From the NCBI GenBank assembly GCA_016808115.1, contig JAEQBH010000029.1:1-64000 (forward strand): a DNA stretch of 64,000 nucleotides, given 5' to 3'. Shown in pieces: positions 22,661-33,859 of the stretch; the first letter of the stretch is position 1, and each line of letters starts with the position of its first letter. This stretch comes from Tetrastigma voinierianum (Eukaryota > Streptophyta > Magnoliopsida > Vitales > Vitaceae). The translations under genes and the position numbers were made by a program. The notes below the pieces were generated by a model. It was not told where the DNA came from. It saw nothing but the letters and a program-made list of their open reading frames with translations, and ran no database searches.

Positions 22661-23199
22661 GATCTTTATAAAGTTGAGAGATGGCAGTTGTCTCCGCTAT
22701 CGGCCATTATCCCTTTCCCGACTTCTTCATTTTTCTTAACATAGCGACCCTAGGTGGCGCATTCTTTAACAAACATTGACCATTCTAACTGGCCCCTTCT
22801 CTGACTCTGTTTTCCATATCAGGCACCTAAGGACTTGGCTTTGACATTAGGTACAAGTATCAGAACGCCACTTTCATGTGGGTTGGGCGTCTAGCGATCT
22901 TTGTTGATGACCTGATACCTCCCAGTCTGAAGCTAAATGCCCTGTGGCTGGAATGACATAAGTCGATGAGTCAGGAGATAATTGTTATTCAAATAAGAAA
23001 AGAAGTAGGACTTACAATGGCGACTAATTTGAAAGGGTGTAATCCTTCTGCATCAGAGCCTCCACGCCTCATCTTATTCCCACTGACAAGTCCCAGAGGA
23101 GTTACTTGTATCTAAATCGGGATATCTAAGGGCCTCCTCAAACAAGAAGATTAGGATAAGAGGCCTGGAGTAGAGTGTCATATGACTTATCCAGGGGGT
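22661..23199. other. Unassigned 0.54-kb segment
   Basis: GC content is higher than in the LTRs on both sides. I see no long frame and no motif. It may be the continuation of the minus-strand gag-like region at 24600-25850, interrupted by the LTR at 23200-24578, but I cannot show that from the text. Confidence 0.3.
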
Positions 23200-24578
23200 T
23201 GATGTGTTATGCTTTATACTCATTTTTATCCTATGTTTTGTGTGTTATTTTGTAGTTTTTGTAATGGTGTTTAATCGCGTAAATGATCATCTTATTTTGT
23301 CAAATTGACCAATGAATGCATCGACGAAAAAACAACGAAAACAGGTGGAAAATCAACAAACACATATTAGTGTAGCGACTCGTATTTAAACCTTTTATTT
23401 ATAGTGACCTCAGTGGCATGGTTATATGAATGGATTACAGAATTTAATATCTTTCCAGCGAGTACGGAAAACGACAAATTTGGAGTATGGATGAGAAAGT
23501 TATGACCTTCGACAATTTGCTGGTCGGCGATGCATTGAAAATCCATGGTCATGACCACAACACTTCAACTGGCGCGGTCAGACCAGCGTCTTCACCAACC
23601 AGCGTGTTTCATCTCATCGTTGTGGTGTAATATCGAAACATTCATGTTGCGACCCTTGACAAATTCTTTATGACACTATTTTAGCCCATATTCTGTCCAT
23701 TCTCGGGAGGCCTATAAAAGAGAGCTTGATCTTAGGTATTAAGAGGACAGTTTTGGAGAGGTCTCTTATAGGAGGAGACATGAATAAGCCCCTAGGGTTC
23801 CTAACACAGGCGAGCTCTGGAGGAAGAAAGATTGAAGAAGAAGTTTATTTCGAGTTTTCTGGTTGTTCTTCAGTTGTATTTCTTCCCCTCATGTTTTGAT
23901 TTTTTTTTCTAGGGTTTTAAATGTAGTTTGATTTTGATTTATGTATTTAAACATGGGTTTATATTCTAATTTATATTTGAGACATTTTCTAGTCCAAATT
24001 GTTTCATCCTATTAATGCATGTGATGATTAAGATACCATTGATATGTGATGGTTCAATTCGAGATCATGAGAAGTGAGAGTTGGATTAGACACAAATTGG
24101 GTATCCACATTTCACTATAGTTTAAGAATGACCATGGTCTTGTATTGGTAAGATTAGATCTCTGGGTTTATTACACCTTAGGACTTTGGGGTTGAGTAAG
24201 AGATGCAAATACCTAAAGTCCACAGGAATTAGAATGTGGGTCATTAAAGAGGAAATTCATGTGCAATAAGTGAAGGCTTACTATAAAATTAGTGATTAGA
24301 ATATTAATTGAATAAATTGATCCATGTGCATAGGATTGTCAGTAAATCTAAACCACAGGTTTTTCCGTTTTTATTTCATATATTTGCATGATAGATTATG
24401 ATTTTGGTTGTTTTCTTACATCACCATCAAATCCGTGATCCATATAATCTCGGAGACTAAAACCAATTTGATTACCAGTAACTATTCCTCATGGGATCGA
24501 CACTCTTACTTTTTACACATTATATTACTTGAGGCGATGTGTGCGACACTTTTACATGGCGTGATTTTTATACACACA
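23200..24578 (+). repeat. Plus-strand gypsy LTR (M), 1.38 kb
   Basis: It starts TGATGTGTTATGCTTTATAC and ends TACACACA at 24578. A good TATA box, CCTATAAAAG, is at 23711-23720, followed by a transcribed leader. U3 (23370-23660) has palindromic GACC words such as GGTCATGACC and GTTGCGACCC. The U5 includes CCTCATGGGATCGACACTC, a common phrase of plant gypsy LTRs. It is followed by a degenerate PBS-like stretch at 24579-24600. The five bases on each side do not match, so a solo LTR with an intact duplication is not supported. Confidence 0.65.
23713..23719 (+). promoter_or_regulatory. TATA box of LTR M
   Basis: TATAAAA in the context GCCTATAAAAGAG, about 510 bases from the LTR start and just downstream of the U3 palindrome words. 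Confidence 0.65.
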
Positions 24579-24599
24579 TTCGTTACTATCGAGGATCTC

Positions 24600-25975
24600 C
24601 GTGAACATATGCGGCCTTACTTTCCCTTTAGTCCGTGTAGACTCCCTCTACTAAGGCCGGTCCCCTCTCTCCTCTAAGATCCATACTCCGCCTTGGATTG
24701 AGTCTGGGGCCCACGAGCCTCGGTTAGAATAGAGAGGTCTTTAGCCTTCTCCCTGCGTCTCGGCACCCAATGCGGCTACCGAGAGGCAATTCATGCGCTT
24801 GCCGTGGTTGAGATACGGATTCATGCTTTGCATCCTGGCGCAGCCGACGATAATGTCGGGTTAGTCGAGATAAGGGAACTGCTCCCAGTCCTCCCAATCA
24901 TCTCCTCGGATTTCCTTCTTTGATAGTTTAAGCAAGTTACTTTGTACCCGTTACCTGCCATGAGCGTTTGTAGAGCGATAAAGTTTAGCCTCGAGGGCGT
25001 CGCCAGGAGCGAACTCTTCAAGATTATCTGACGACCTCTGATGTTCTCAGTGTCATAAGAGATTGGAAGTCTCTTGAGGAATTCGGGTATGAAACCCACA
25101 CCAAGAGTTAAACAGTAGAAGAGGAGAGATGAATCACTTCTTTGACCTCGATTGTGCGCACGAAGTGAAAACAGCCATGTCAGTGGTTTAAGTAAAATCG
25201 AACAAACCAAAACAAATGTTGGTGCCTGACTTGCAGGCGACTCGAGTCAGTTTGTGAACTCTTGGAAGCATTGGGTCCTGGCATAACCACGGTGCATAGA
25301 ATAGAATAACGTTGTCTTCACGGCTAATTCTTAACTGGTGTCGAAGCAGGATGATGATGAGTTAGGCTGGCTTGGCGTCGATCCGCAGTAATTACTACCT
25401 TGGTATGTCTCTTTATTGTGTAAGCATACAGAACCTCCTCCAATCCCAAGCGTACGCCATACCGGCGATTTACTCCCAGAAGAACCCAGATAATGTTCAC
25501 ATGGGTGTGAACTGGGTAGAGACGGGTGTAATGGAAGAACTTGTGCACTAACGTGGGTAAAGGGAACCTTAGCCCTTTGTTGATATGAACCTCGGGCCAG
25601 TAGACAAAATTCATCCCACCTTGGTCCTCCTTCATACAATCCACCGACTGAGGCCTAAATGGTGGGAAGGACACACGGACATTGGGCGGGAACGAATACT
25701 TATTCTAAAAGGTGTTTGTACGGCGTTCCCAGTAGGGTTGAAGACCACGTTAACCGAAGTCGTCGTGCTTGCGAGTATGAGTGTTCCACCCCAGGAGTTG
25801 GAAAATGATGAGATCTCTCCCCAGATCAACCACAAGGCCGTCTAGGATTAACCCCTCAGAAACCTTTGACCAACCTTTGAGCACCATCATCATTGATGCG
25901 AGGAGGAAGTCAGAAGCCATCGGGGTCACTTATCTTGATCCACTGAAAAGTAATGACTCATAAGAGATAAAATAA
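24600..25975 (-). pseudogene. Gag-like region of a Tat-like gypsy element (Transposase_28-type domain)
   Basis: The minus-strand frame 25674-25324 reads MNFVYWPEVHINKGLRFPLP, then TLVHKFFHYTRLYPVHTHVN and VNRRYGVRLGLEEVLYAYTI. The pattern G-L-R-x-P-L-P...L-V...F-F-x-Y-x-x-x-x-P-x-x-x...N resembles the conserved N-terminal domain of proteins labelled putative gypsy-type transposon (Pfam PF04195), often found at the gag end of plant Tat-like elements. Continuing on the minus strand, 25210-24821 is another open stretch without clear motifs. It is GC-richer than its surroundings. The family assignment is from memory of the pattern and needs a profile search. Frames change near 25330 and 25680. 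Confidence 0.5.
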
Positions 25976-25979
25976 GCTT

Positions 25980-26546
25980 CCCAAAAACCTAAATTAGAAA
26001 AAAATAGTGGGGAGACATCGTGGGTTTTGCTTGAGCCAAGCGCTCAACACAAACAAAACCCCTCCCAAAGGCAAAAGGACAGAAAATAGAAGATGATTGG
26101 AAGAAAACCTGAATACCAAACCTAGGAGGTGAAGAGGGTAGCAAAGAACAAAAAGAGGGGATGAGAGAAACTTTGAAAATCAGAGAGTACCTTCAATGCA
26201 ATAGCACACAAAATCCTGGGTAGTAAGGGTGCGGGAGCTCCATGACGCCGAAGAGTCAGATAGTGATGACTTGTAGAAGTTAGAAGCTGAGCGAAATGAT
26301 GAAGAAAGAGACTTGAAGAACGTCGAAACCTCGAAGGAAAGTGTGGAGATTATTTTAAAATCCCATCATTGTTTGTGGGTTGATTCAAAGGGTATTAAAT
26401 GCTTCAGCGTACCCGATGACACACGATCTTGAGACCCGACCGTGCTTCCACCTATACAAACAAAAGGCATGAAGTTCTTTGGGTAATTATGATATGACAC
26501 ATAGAGACAAAACTATGTAATTACCGGCTCCAGCGCGTGACAATGA
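25980..26546 (-). other. Probable leader and LTR piece left of element P
   Basis: This lies 5' (on the minus strand) of the gag-like frame at 24600-25975, so it is probably that element's leader or LTR. It has no coding frame and no second copy in the window. From 26547 rightward the sequence becomes homologous to the element P LTR (31165 onward), so an insertion boundary lies at about 26540. Confidence 0.35.
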
Positions 26547-27280
26547 TGACGATGGGCGTTAAAAGCAGAAGAAGCTGGTAGTTACCTCTAAGCCCTAGCT
26601 AGCAGCCCTCCTCTTCCAGGATGAAGAAGTCACAGCCCAGCCATCCTACGAGTTGTCATCCTCGAGGGTGTTTGGTTGCGAGAAAATAAAGAAAGGAAGA
26701 AATAAAAGCGGAGAAAATGGGAAAAATTGCAATCTTCCCTTCCCAAGATTTTTATTAATCAAAGGGGATATCAACGAGTGCTTGTCTTGGGGGCTTTTAT
26801 AGCCAAACCCCTTCTGAATTACCAAAATAACATATCAAATACCATTACAATGGGGCGAAAAGGAAGAAAACCAAAGTGACAAAAATGAGTCAAAGCGTCA
26901 AAAGCGAAGATGGTGAATGAATTGCATGAGACATGAGCGGTCTTTGTATGATGAATAGTGGCATCGGAAGGAAAATTGCGGTTGCGAAATTTTCGCCAGT
27001 GCAAAAATTTCGCGACCTGCGAAGCCTACTGCGGGCTCCATTCCATGCATTTACCTTTCTTCTTTCCTTCGGTTTACGATGCAAATCTTGAGTTGACTTT
27101 CAATTCTTCGTGTTTGGATCGGCTTCAAACAATTTTGGCATAAATATTTATAGCTATGAAATTAGCCTTGAAAATACGATCGGCCCGAATAACGGGGACC
27201 TAAATGTGCGAATGTCGGGTTCATCTTGTTGATTGAGTACCTGAAAAGTGCTGAAAACACTGCAATAAGCAGGGGTTGAA
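26547..27280 (-). repeat. Left (3') LTR copy of element P, partial
   Basis: Shared with the right copy are GGATGAAGA, GAGTTGTCATCCTCG, AGTGCTTGTCTTGGG, CTTTTATAGCCAAACCCC, ACAAAAATGAGT and GATTGAGTACC, in the same order and spacing. On the minus strand the TATA box is at 26795-26801 (TATAAAA). Its U3 has GCGAAATTTTCGCC and TTTCGCGACCTGCG at 26990-27025. It differs from the right copy by many short indels. Confidence 0.75.
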
Positions 27281-27980
27281 ATGGCAGCTTATTGTTATCC
27301 ACATGACCATTGCTAGTCCCTTATGATGAAAAGAAGAGAGCAATTGAAACAAAATCAAAATTATGTTCACAAAAATGATATTTGAGTTGTGAATAGTAAT
27401 CGTAACCCTCGATGAGAATCCTTTGAAACCCTTGCCCGATAGCTTATCCTCGAGAAATGAATGGAATGCGGTGGTATCGAAAGACCTCCTCTTGGTGGTT
27501 GCTTGAGGAGACTTTCACCAAAACCTAAGTGTTTGTTTGATAAGTTCTCTCCTTGTGATAAATTGCCCAGAAATGCACTCTCCCCACCCCAGCTTGGCTT
27601 AACTATCACCTAAATGCGCTAACCAACCTAAATAGATCCAGGACCTTTCTCTTATTCCTGACTCTTTTATGTTATAGGGGTGCGATGCTGAGGAATGGAA
27701 ACCTCACCAAAGTCCATGTAATAGGGATCTCTAGATGACTCCCGTCAGAGATTAAGGCTTAGGGCACAATCTGCAAGTCTTTAAACCCTTCTTTCTTTAG
27801 GTTTCACCGGGACTCAGAATGATTTGAGACTCAACACCTACAACACATAAACTCCACCCATCCACAGTGTAGCGACAGGCGGTGGCTCTGACCCGATTGG
27901 CTTAGACAGAGGCTTTAAAGACTTTAGGTCATATACCTCTCGGGCCCAGGTGCTCGGGTTTGAAACGAAACATTCTGATC

Positions 27981-28050
27981 TTCTTCTTTTTTCTTTTTCT
28001 TTCTTTATTTTTCTTTTCTTTTCTTTTCTTTTTCACTTCTTTTTATTTTA
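27981..28050 (+). repeat. Polypyrimidine (CT-rich) microsatellite
   Basis: About 70 bases of almost pure T and C with repeating TTTTC units, such as TTTTCTTTTCTTTTC. Confidence 0.85.
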
Positions 28051-28961
28051 GAAGACACATTAGCCTTCTTTTCATGGGGGTCCTTAACCTGGCTAAAGGT
28101 AGTCACTTGAAACTAGGGTAGGTTGCAAAGTTTAAGAAGTTCACGTAGTTCTTCATTATTGTTGAGCTTGATGTGGGTGTGTGGTTATTGAGGTGGAAGA
28201 AAAAGGTCGAAAGCAACAAGAATTCAACTAATCATCCATTCAACTAGGCATGGAATCAATCTAACATCAACAGGATTGGACAAAGTTTCAATTTTCCAAT
28301 TTGCAGGTAAGGCAAAACCATAAAAAAAAGGGTGCAATTTGAATTGAAAAAGTAAGATGTATAGTATAACAACTTCACAACAAGGAAAACCAGCAAGTCA
28401 TTGAACATAGAAAACGGGCTTGCTCAAAATAGTAGCAAAAACATAAATGTAAAAGCCACTTCCTTCGCTAACTCTCTCCCCAACCAAATGTCACATTGTC
28501 CCAGCGATGGGGCCTTGGATTGAAGAAGTTAGAAGAAGGGAATTATTCTCACCCGATGAAATGTACTCGTTTTTGGATATGAGACTTCACAAGCTTTCCA
28601 TCAAGACCTTATTCACTCCATTTGGGCTTGAAATGAACAAGTTATGAGAAGAAAAGAGAGGAAAAAAAGTGACCAGTTGGAGAATTTTGAAAAATTCACT
28701 TTTCTAAAAATTTCAAAAGTGTTCTTTCTAGTTATATTTAGATTATACACTCTCTAAGCTCAGCGGTACGAAGCATGCCGGATGAAAAGTTATGGTCAAA
28801 ACAAAATTTTTCGCAACCTCACCTCCCCAATTTGTAACTGCGAAAATTTCTTTTTCAAAAAAAAAAAAAATTTTATATTATTTATTTATTTATTTATTAT
28901 TATTATTTTTAAAATATTTTGAAGACCAAATTTGTTTTTTGGAAATATATTAAAATATATA

Positions 28962-28966
<5 letters not shown>

Positions 28967-28996
<30 letters not shown>
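28967..28996 (+). repeat. AT dinucleotide repeat
   Basis: An uninterrupted run of about 14 AT units. It is flanked upstream by a separate TTTA/TTA microsatellite at about 28877-28912. Confidence 0.85.
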
Positions 28997-28998
<2 letters not shown>

Positions 28999-29874
28999 AA
29001 AAATTTTTTACACAGAACTTTCTTGTCGTGTTTTGTCTTCTTGTGGGGAGCCTTTAGTACGATCCGTTGCAAGGCAGGTTCTTGAAAATTACGGGTTGCG
29101 AAATTTTTTTGCTCTTTACTAGACCTTCCATTGCAGCAAAAATTTGACAAAAACTGCAAAAATAAATACAAAAAAAAATAAAAACAAAAATACAAAAAAT
29201 TGAAAAATAATCTAGAAACAAAGATTAACTAACAATTAGAGAAAATCTAAAGGGAAAAATTAACTAAATCAAAATAAAATAAAATAAGAAAAATGAAAAC
29301 AAAAAGTGGAGGTATGGACCCACCATAAAACAGTTTCTTAACCCTTTGGAGGTTCTTTGAAGCTGAGTTGGGCTGTAGAAATGCGGGGTTCGGGTGCTCG
29401 ATCTGAACCGGCCACTGGCTCTATCAGTTGTGCCATGCGATTGTGAATAACGTGTTTGATGTGGCAAAAGTTTGTACAGTGGCCACTAATTTCTTGAAGT
29501 TTTGTAGGGTAGGCAGTGCAAATGGGGTAGCCTTTCCAGTAGGTGTTTCAGGTGTTGAATGTGCTGCAGGTGAAGGCAGGATATACACTGAGTCGGGAGG
29601 GGTCTTACAGCCTGATGGGCTTTGGTGGCTTGGGCAGTGGCACTAGAATTCAATTTTATGGGGATTGGTTGAAGGATAGGCTTTTGGGTCCACTTCATTT
29701 TGTTTCCCTTTCCGCTTTCTCCCTCGGTCGTGATAGGGGAATTGCTTCATCTTCTGTTTACATTGTTCCTCCATTAGATTGTCAATCGGGCCTTTTTCTT
29801 TATACGGATTCACTTCTACAGAGTGAACATGCTACTGATTGGTGATCCTTGGAAATAGAGTCTTTGCGAGGTTA

Positions 29875-30405
29875 TCAAAATTCGATCAATTTGATGACTT
29901 TGTAGGTTGTCAAATTTCTTATCCCATTCACTGAAGCCCATCTAATTCTTAGTTCGGGGAGTTCTCCACGGTATGAATTCTTTGACAATTGGGCATTGAA
30001 TATCTTACTGCTCTTCCATGAAGTCACCACTAGCTTGGTGAGGCTCGGGGATATTGTTATTTGGAAGGTTGGCCAATGGTGGTTGAGATGAGATGAAGAG
30101 GCATCTTGTGGATGTGGAGGTGCATATTGTATATGGGTTGGTACCCATAGAGGTTTAGGTGGTTTCTCGACTAGGGTTGTAAGTATTTCCATATGAATTG
30201 CGATTGTTGGAGGCCATGCATGAAGACCTTTGTCTGTGGAGGGGTTTCTATAGTCCCTCATGGACATTTATGTCACGGTGGGATTTCTTTCCATTGGTGC
30301 GGCCTTGTTGCTCTCCCTCTTCCAGATTTGGTGGTATTCGAGTTCCTTTGGAACATCACTCCTGCGGCGAAGCGAGGCGGCCTGAGACGACCACGAAACA
30401 TAATC
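29875..30405 (-). pseudogene. gag: Gag N-terminal part of element P
   Basis: The likely start is the minus-strand ATG near 30405, reading MFRGRLRPPRFAAG, an arginine-rich opening typical of plant gypsy gag. About 45 codons on, in another frame (30267-29875), MSMRDYRNPSTDKGLHAWPP resembles the M-R-D-Y-x-N-P-S-T-x-x segment near the start of Athila-like gag. The capsid core is not recognisable and no protease follows. The start lies about 135 bases after the PBS, as expected. Confidence 0.55.
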
Positions 30406-30540
30406 GTGTAGCAATTTTTTTGCAGCGGTGGCCCCGACTAAAAAAAACTGCTATAAAATACAAAAAATGATGATAAGGAAAATTCACGAGAACTTGTGAT
30501 GAGGTCACAAGTGTTCAACGGCTCATCGATTGCACTTAGA

Positions 30541-30566
30541 GCGCAATCACCGGCAATAGCGCCATT
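30541..30566 (-). other. Primer-binding site of element P (tRNA-Asp type)
   Basis: Minus strand TGGCGCTATTGCCGGTGATT, then GCGCTC. It matches TGGCGCCGTTGCCGGGGATT at 18 of 20 positions. It marks the inner edge of the LTR beginning at about 30567. Confidence 0.8.
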
Positions 30567-31868
30567 GGTTGTGCCACAGTAGGTGTATTGGAATCAACAA
30601 TATTTATATCCTAAAACTCCTCTTTTATCGTAGCCTAGCTATTGCGGTATGGTAGCTCTAAAGGTCGGTAAGGGATGGGTTTTCTTCGAATTGCAAAGTG
30701 ATTTACGATTGATTAAAGAAATAGTGATTTCACTTTGGATTTTGGGATTTTGTAAACGGTGGGGTGATTGGTTTCTGATTGAAAATAAATTGAAATAAAA
30801 TGAAAAAAACTCCTTGAAGCATTGGGTTCTTGGTTTGAAAGGTCCCAAGACGTAGGGGTTCTCGGGTTCATTCCCTCACGTTGGAGGATGACTATAGTCA
30901 TTTCGACCCAGGATCTTCATTTAGCTTTAGAAACTAAACCACATGATTTTCCTTTTGAAAAACACAACATTTATTGAGCATAAATGCTCCCGGCCCGATG
31001 AATAATATCTCATAAATCTACCCTACGGTGACAAATGAGGAAACTAATGAATCTCGGAGTGGATCTAGCGATAAGCATCCATTGAACCCTAAGAATTATA
31101 AATCAGGTCCATCAGTACATTTAAGAGATTTAAACCTAGATTGAAATAGAACATGCCCATAAATGCGTGCGTTAAAACGAAACCCAGATTAGTTCCTCGA
31201 ACCCTAGCCCGTGACCACCATAACTGCAGGATGAAGAGCCTAGCCAACCATCCTCGAGTTGTCATCCTCGGAAGTGTTTGGTAGCGAAAATAAGAAAAGG
31301 AAGAAAATGAAACTCAGAAGACGGGAAGGGGTAAATCTTCGCCCCAGTTTTTATTGTCGAGGAGATATCGATAGTGCTTGTCTTGGGAACTTTTATAGCC
31401 AAACCCCTTTACAAATTACAAAACAACACCACTTAAATACTATTACAATGGGGAAAAAAGGAAAGAAAACGAAGTGACAAAAATGAGTGAAAGCGTCAAG
31501 CATAATGGTGAATGAGTGCGGAGACATGAGCAGTCTTTGCGAGGATTGAGCGGTGGCGGCATGAAAATTTCGCAACTGCGAAAATTAGCGAGTTCTGAAT
31601 TTGCGGCTGCGAAAATTATGACCACTGCCAAATTCCCTCACAGGCTTCAATTTCCATGCATTTTAAGCTCTTGCTCGCCGATTTCTGATGTGCAATCTTT
31701 GAGGTTCAACTGAATTCTTCGTGCTTGGATCGACTCAACAATTATGGCATAAATAGCTTGCAAAACTACAAAATTAGCCACGAAATGCAATCGGTAGAAT
31801 GGTAGGACCTAAATGTTACAAATCGGGTTAATTACGATTGAGTACCGCAAAAATTCTTTCAAACACGC
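30567..31868 (-). repeat. Right (5') LTR of element P, about 1.3 kb
   Basis: It lies next to the PBS at 30541-30566. The TATA box on the minus strand is at 31391-31397 (GGCTATAAAAG). U3 (31400-31868) contains ATTTCGCAACTGCGAAAATT and TTTGCGGCTGCGAAAATT at 31565-31617. The right edge is set by the end of homology with 26547-27280 and by the start of element B sequence. Confidence 0.75.
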
Positions 31869-32170
31869 AATAAATAGTTTGGAGTCCTTAGCTAGACTTC
31901 TTTATATAATTTCTTGTTCAAGCGATTTCTTACTTCATAACTAGGAATCGATCATATTTCTTCCAGAATCTTTGCTTTAATCGCTGACCATTTACTTTGA
32001 ATTTTCTCCATTCCTGCTGGTTTTTGATAATATTCACCCAAAGTTGTGTACTTTCCATTCTTGTATAAGAGGCCGCTCCATTTTTGATTTCGGTTCCACA
32101 GGCTTTTTGTCTGGAGTTAAATAACAGGACCTGATCTCATGTCTTGAATTCCCTCCTCAAAATCTTTTGA

Positions 32171-33200
32171 TCATGTCATTTCTTTGTCTCTTATCCTTGT
32201 AAGTATAGGCATTATCACCGGCTTCATTCTCGAGCTCTTCCAGTTCCCAATTTGGAGTAGTCTTTCTTCCTTAGCGACTTTGAAGTCAAAATTCAACTTC
32301 TTGATGGCCCACATGGCTTTATATTCTAACAATTGAGGTAGGTGACAAGGTTTACAAAAACAAGTTTGTATGGGGACATTCGATGGGAGTTTAGATGCAG
32401 TCCTATATGGAAGGCCCCACAATGCGACATCAAGAAGCTTGAAGACCAATCTCTTCTACTGGAACTCACAGTCTTTCAAGAATTTTCTTTATCTCCACAT
32501 TGAAATTTCGACACTTAATTGTTTGAGGATGATAAATACCAAACTCATTATGTGTTTTATTCATACTTGTTCATGACTTCTCGAGCACCTTGTTTGCAAA
32601 TGGCTCCACTCATTAAGCTAATAATAGTCTGGTGTCCCAGAATGCCTTTCAGAGATATTTCTTTGTAAGAATCCCACAACTGTATTAGCATCATTCTTGG
32701 GACAAACTGTTGCTTCCACCCATTTGGATACATAATCCTAGTAGGAGTATGTATATATTTCGAAGATGGAAAGAGCCCATTGAAATCCCATTCCCATTAC
32801 ATCAAATAATTGCTGTAGGATACCATGCACCTTTTCTTGTATTCCCATCCTTGTACGATCACAAAAGCTTCACCATTCAAAACAATCCTTAAAAATAGTA
32901 GGCCAGTAAGAACCTGATTGGAGAATTTTGTGGGCTGTTTTGTCTCCTCTTGATGTCTCATAGGTGATGCATGACATTCTTGTAAATTTTGCCTTGTTCA
33001 CTTTACGGTACACACCTTCGATGATCATATCATCCTCTCTTGAATAATAGTCGGTCATCGAGGATGTAAAACACATTTGTCGGTCCTCTAGGTTTCTTCC
33101 TCTCTTGGTAATTGAGAATTCTGTTGGCATCGCTCCTGAAGCTAGAAGTTCCTGATATCAACATACTGATATGGTGGAATAACTATTGAAATAAGCGTCA
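32171..33200 (-). pseudogene. pol: Athila-like integrase of element B
   Basis: The minus-strand frame 33130-32870 ends GDKTAHKILQSGSYWPTIFK, the zinc-domain segment GDRTAAKVLQSGFYWPTLFKD. Near 32790-32730 the text follows LFDVWGIDFMGPF, with the catalytic Asp codon mutated (MGMGFQW). The 32449-32171 frame contains CHLPQLLEYKAMWAIKKLNF, then DFKVAKEERLLQIG, the conserved CHLPVELEHKAxWAIKxLN segment at the end of the core. Frames shift at least three times. Confidence 0.85.
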
Positions 33201-33344
33201 TCCCGGAAAATTTTAATACTACTTCCTTTTCTTCTTCTTTCACATTAGTCTTTTCAACTCTTGTGGTGATCCTTTATCACATTTAATCACAACCATTCTC
33301 TTATCCTTGATCTCGGATCAAATTCATATAGTAACAACACCCGT

Positions 33345-33650
33345 ATGATCGATCTTAACTTAACTTCTTTCTTGGCCATCAAATATTTAATTACTGACAT
33401 GATTAGTATGGATGATGACATGGGACCCCAATATATATGGCCTGAACTTTTCACATGCAAATACCATAGTCAACATCTCCTTTTCAGTAGTCGAGTAATT
33501 CTCTTGATCTTCATTGAAGGTTTTGCTAGAATAGTATATGGCCCTAAACATTTTGTTAGATTTTTGTCTAGAATCCTGACTCCCATTCATAGTCGCGGCA
33601 TCACACATAATCTCAAATTCACTTGTTCAGTCACGGTTTGGCCATGATAG
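33345..33650 (-). pseudogene. pol: Athila-like RNase H of element B
   Basis: The frame 33608-33387 reads FRAIYYSSKTFNEDQENYST, then TEKEMLTMVFACEKFRPYIL and GSHVIIHTNH, nearly the consensus of the RT-linked RNase H (YYASKTxNEAQxNYxTTEKE...F-x-K-F-R-x-Y-x-L-G-x-x-V-x-I-x-T-D-H). The final Asp of TDH is Asn here. Confidence 0.88.
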
Positions 33651-33859
33651 AACTTCTTCATCTGAATTTGATCTCCTCAAATGAATATTGGCGGGACTCA
33701 TCAAAATTAAACGACATCCTTCTCCAGTAATGTACACTGATGGTCTTGCTATTTTGAAGTCTCTAATAAATCTTATAAAAACCTGACATGTCCCAAAGAA
33801 ACTTCTTATTCCTTATTTGTTGTTGGTGGTAGAAGAGTCTTTATAATGCAAACCTTTGC

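Larger units (their letters stand above)
27281..29240. other. Non-coding interior of element P
   Basis: No gag or pol motif was found. The stretch contains a CT-rich microsatellite (27981-28050), a TTTA/TTA microsatellite (28877-28912) and an AT dinucleotide run (28967-28996). At 28790-28860 and 29080-29115 there are TTTTTCGCAACC, CTGCGAAAATTTC and GGGTTGCGAAATTTTT, the same word family as the U3 of the P LTRs, so an additional LTR fragment of this family may be embedded here. Confidence 0.4.
26547..31868 (-). mobile_element. Minus-strand gypsy element P with two LTR copies
   Basis: The right LTR (30567-31868) is followed on the minus strand by a tRNA-Asp-type PBS (30541-30566) and a gag start (30405). 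The left LTR copy (26547-27280) is homologous to 31165-31868 but lacks the rest, apparently because another element was inserted into it. The 27290-29870 interior has no recognisable pol, so the element was either non-autonomous or has lost pol. It is bounded on the right by element B sequence at about 31870, so P seems to lie inside element B. Confidence 0.65.

Noticed and set aside
23195..24583. LTR M as a solo LTR with intact target duplication
   Set aside because: The five bases on each side (GGGGT and TTCGT) do not match, and a PBS-like stretch follows, so it is more likely a truncated element.
24821..25845. Host protein-coding gene in the GC-richer segment
   Set aside because: Frames alternate strands and break often, the best motif is a transposon gag-like one, and there are no splice-like exon structures or signals I can support.
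28950..29195. Minus-strand frame ending in YIYIYIYI
   Set aside because: It is the translation of an AT dinucleotide microsatellite.
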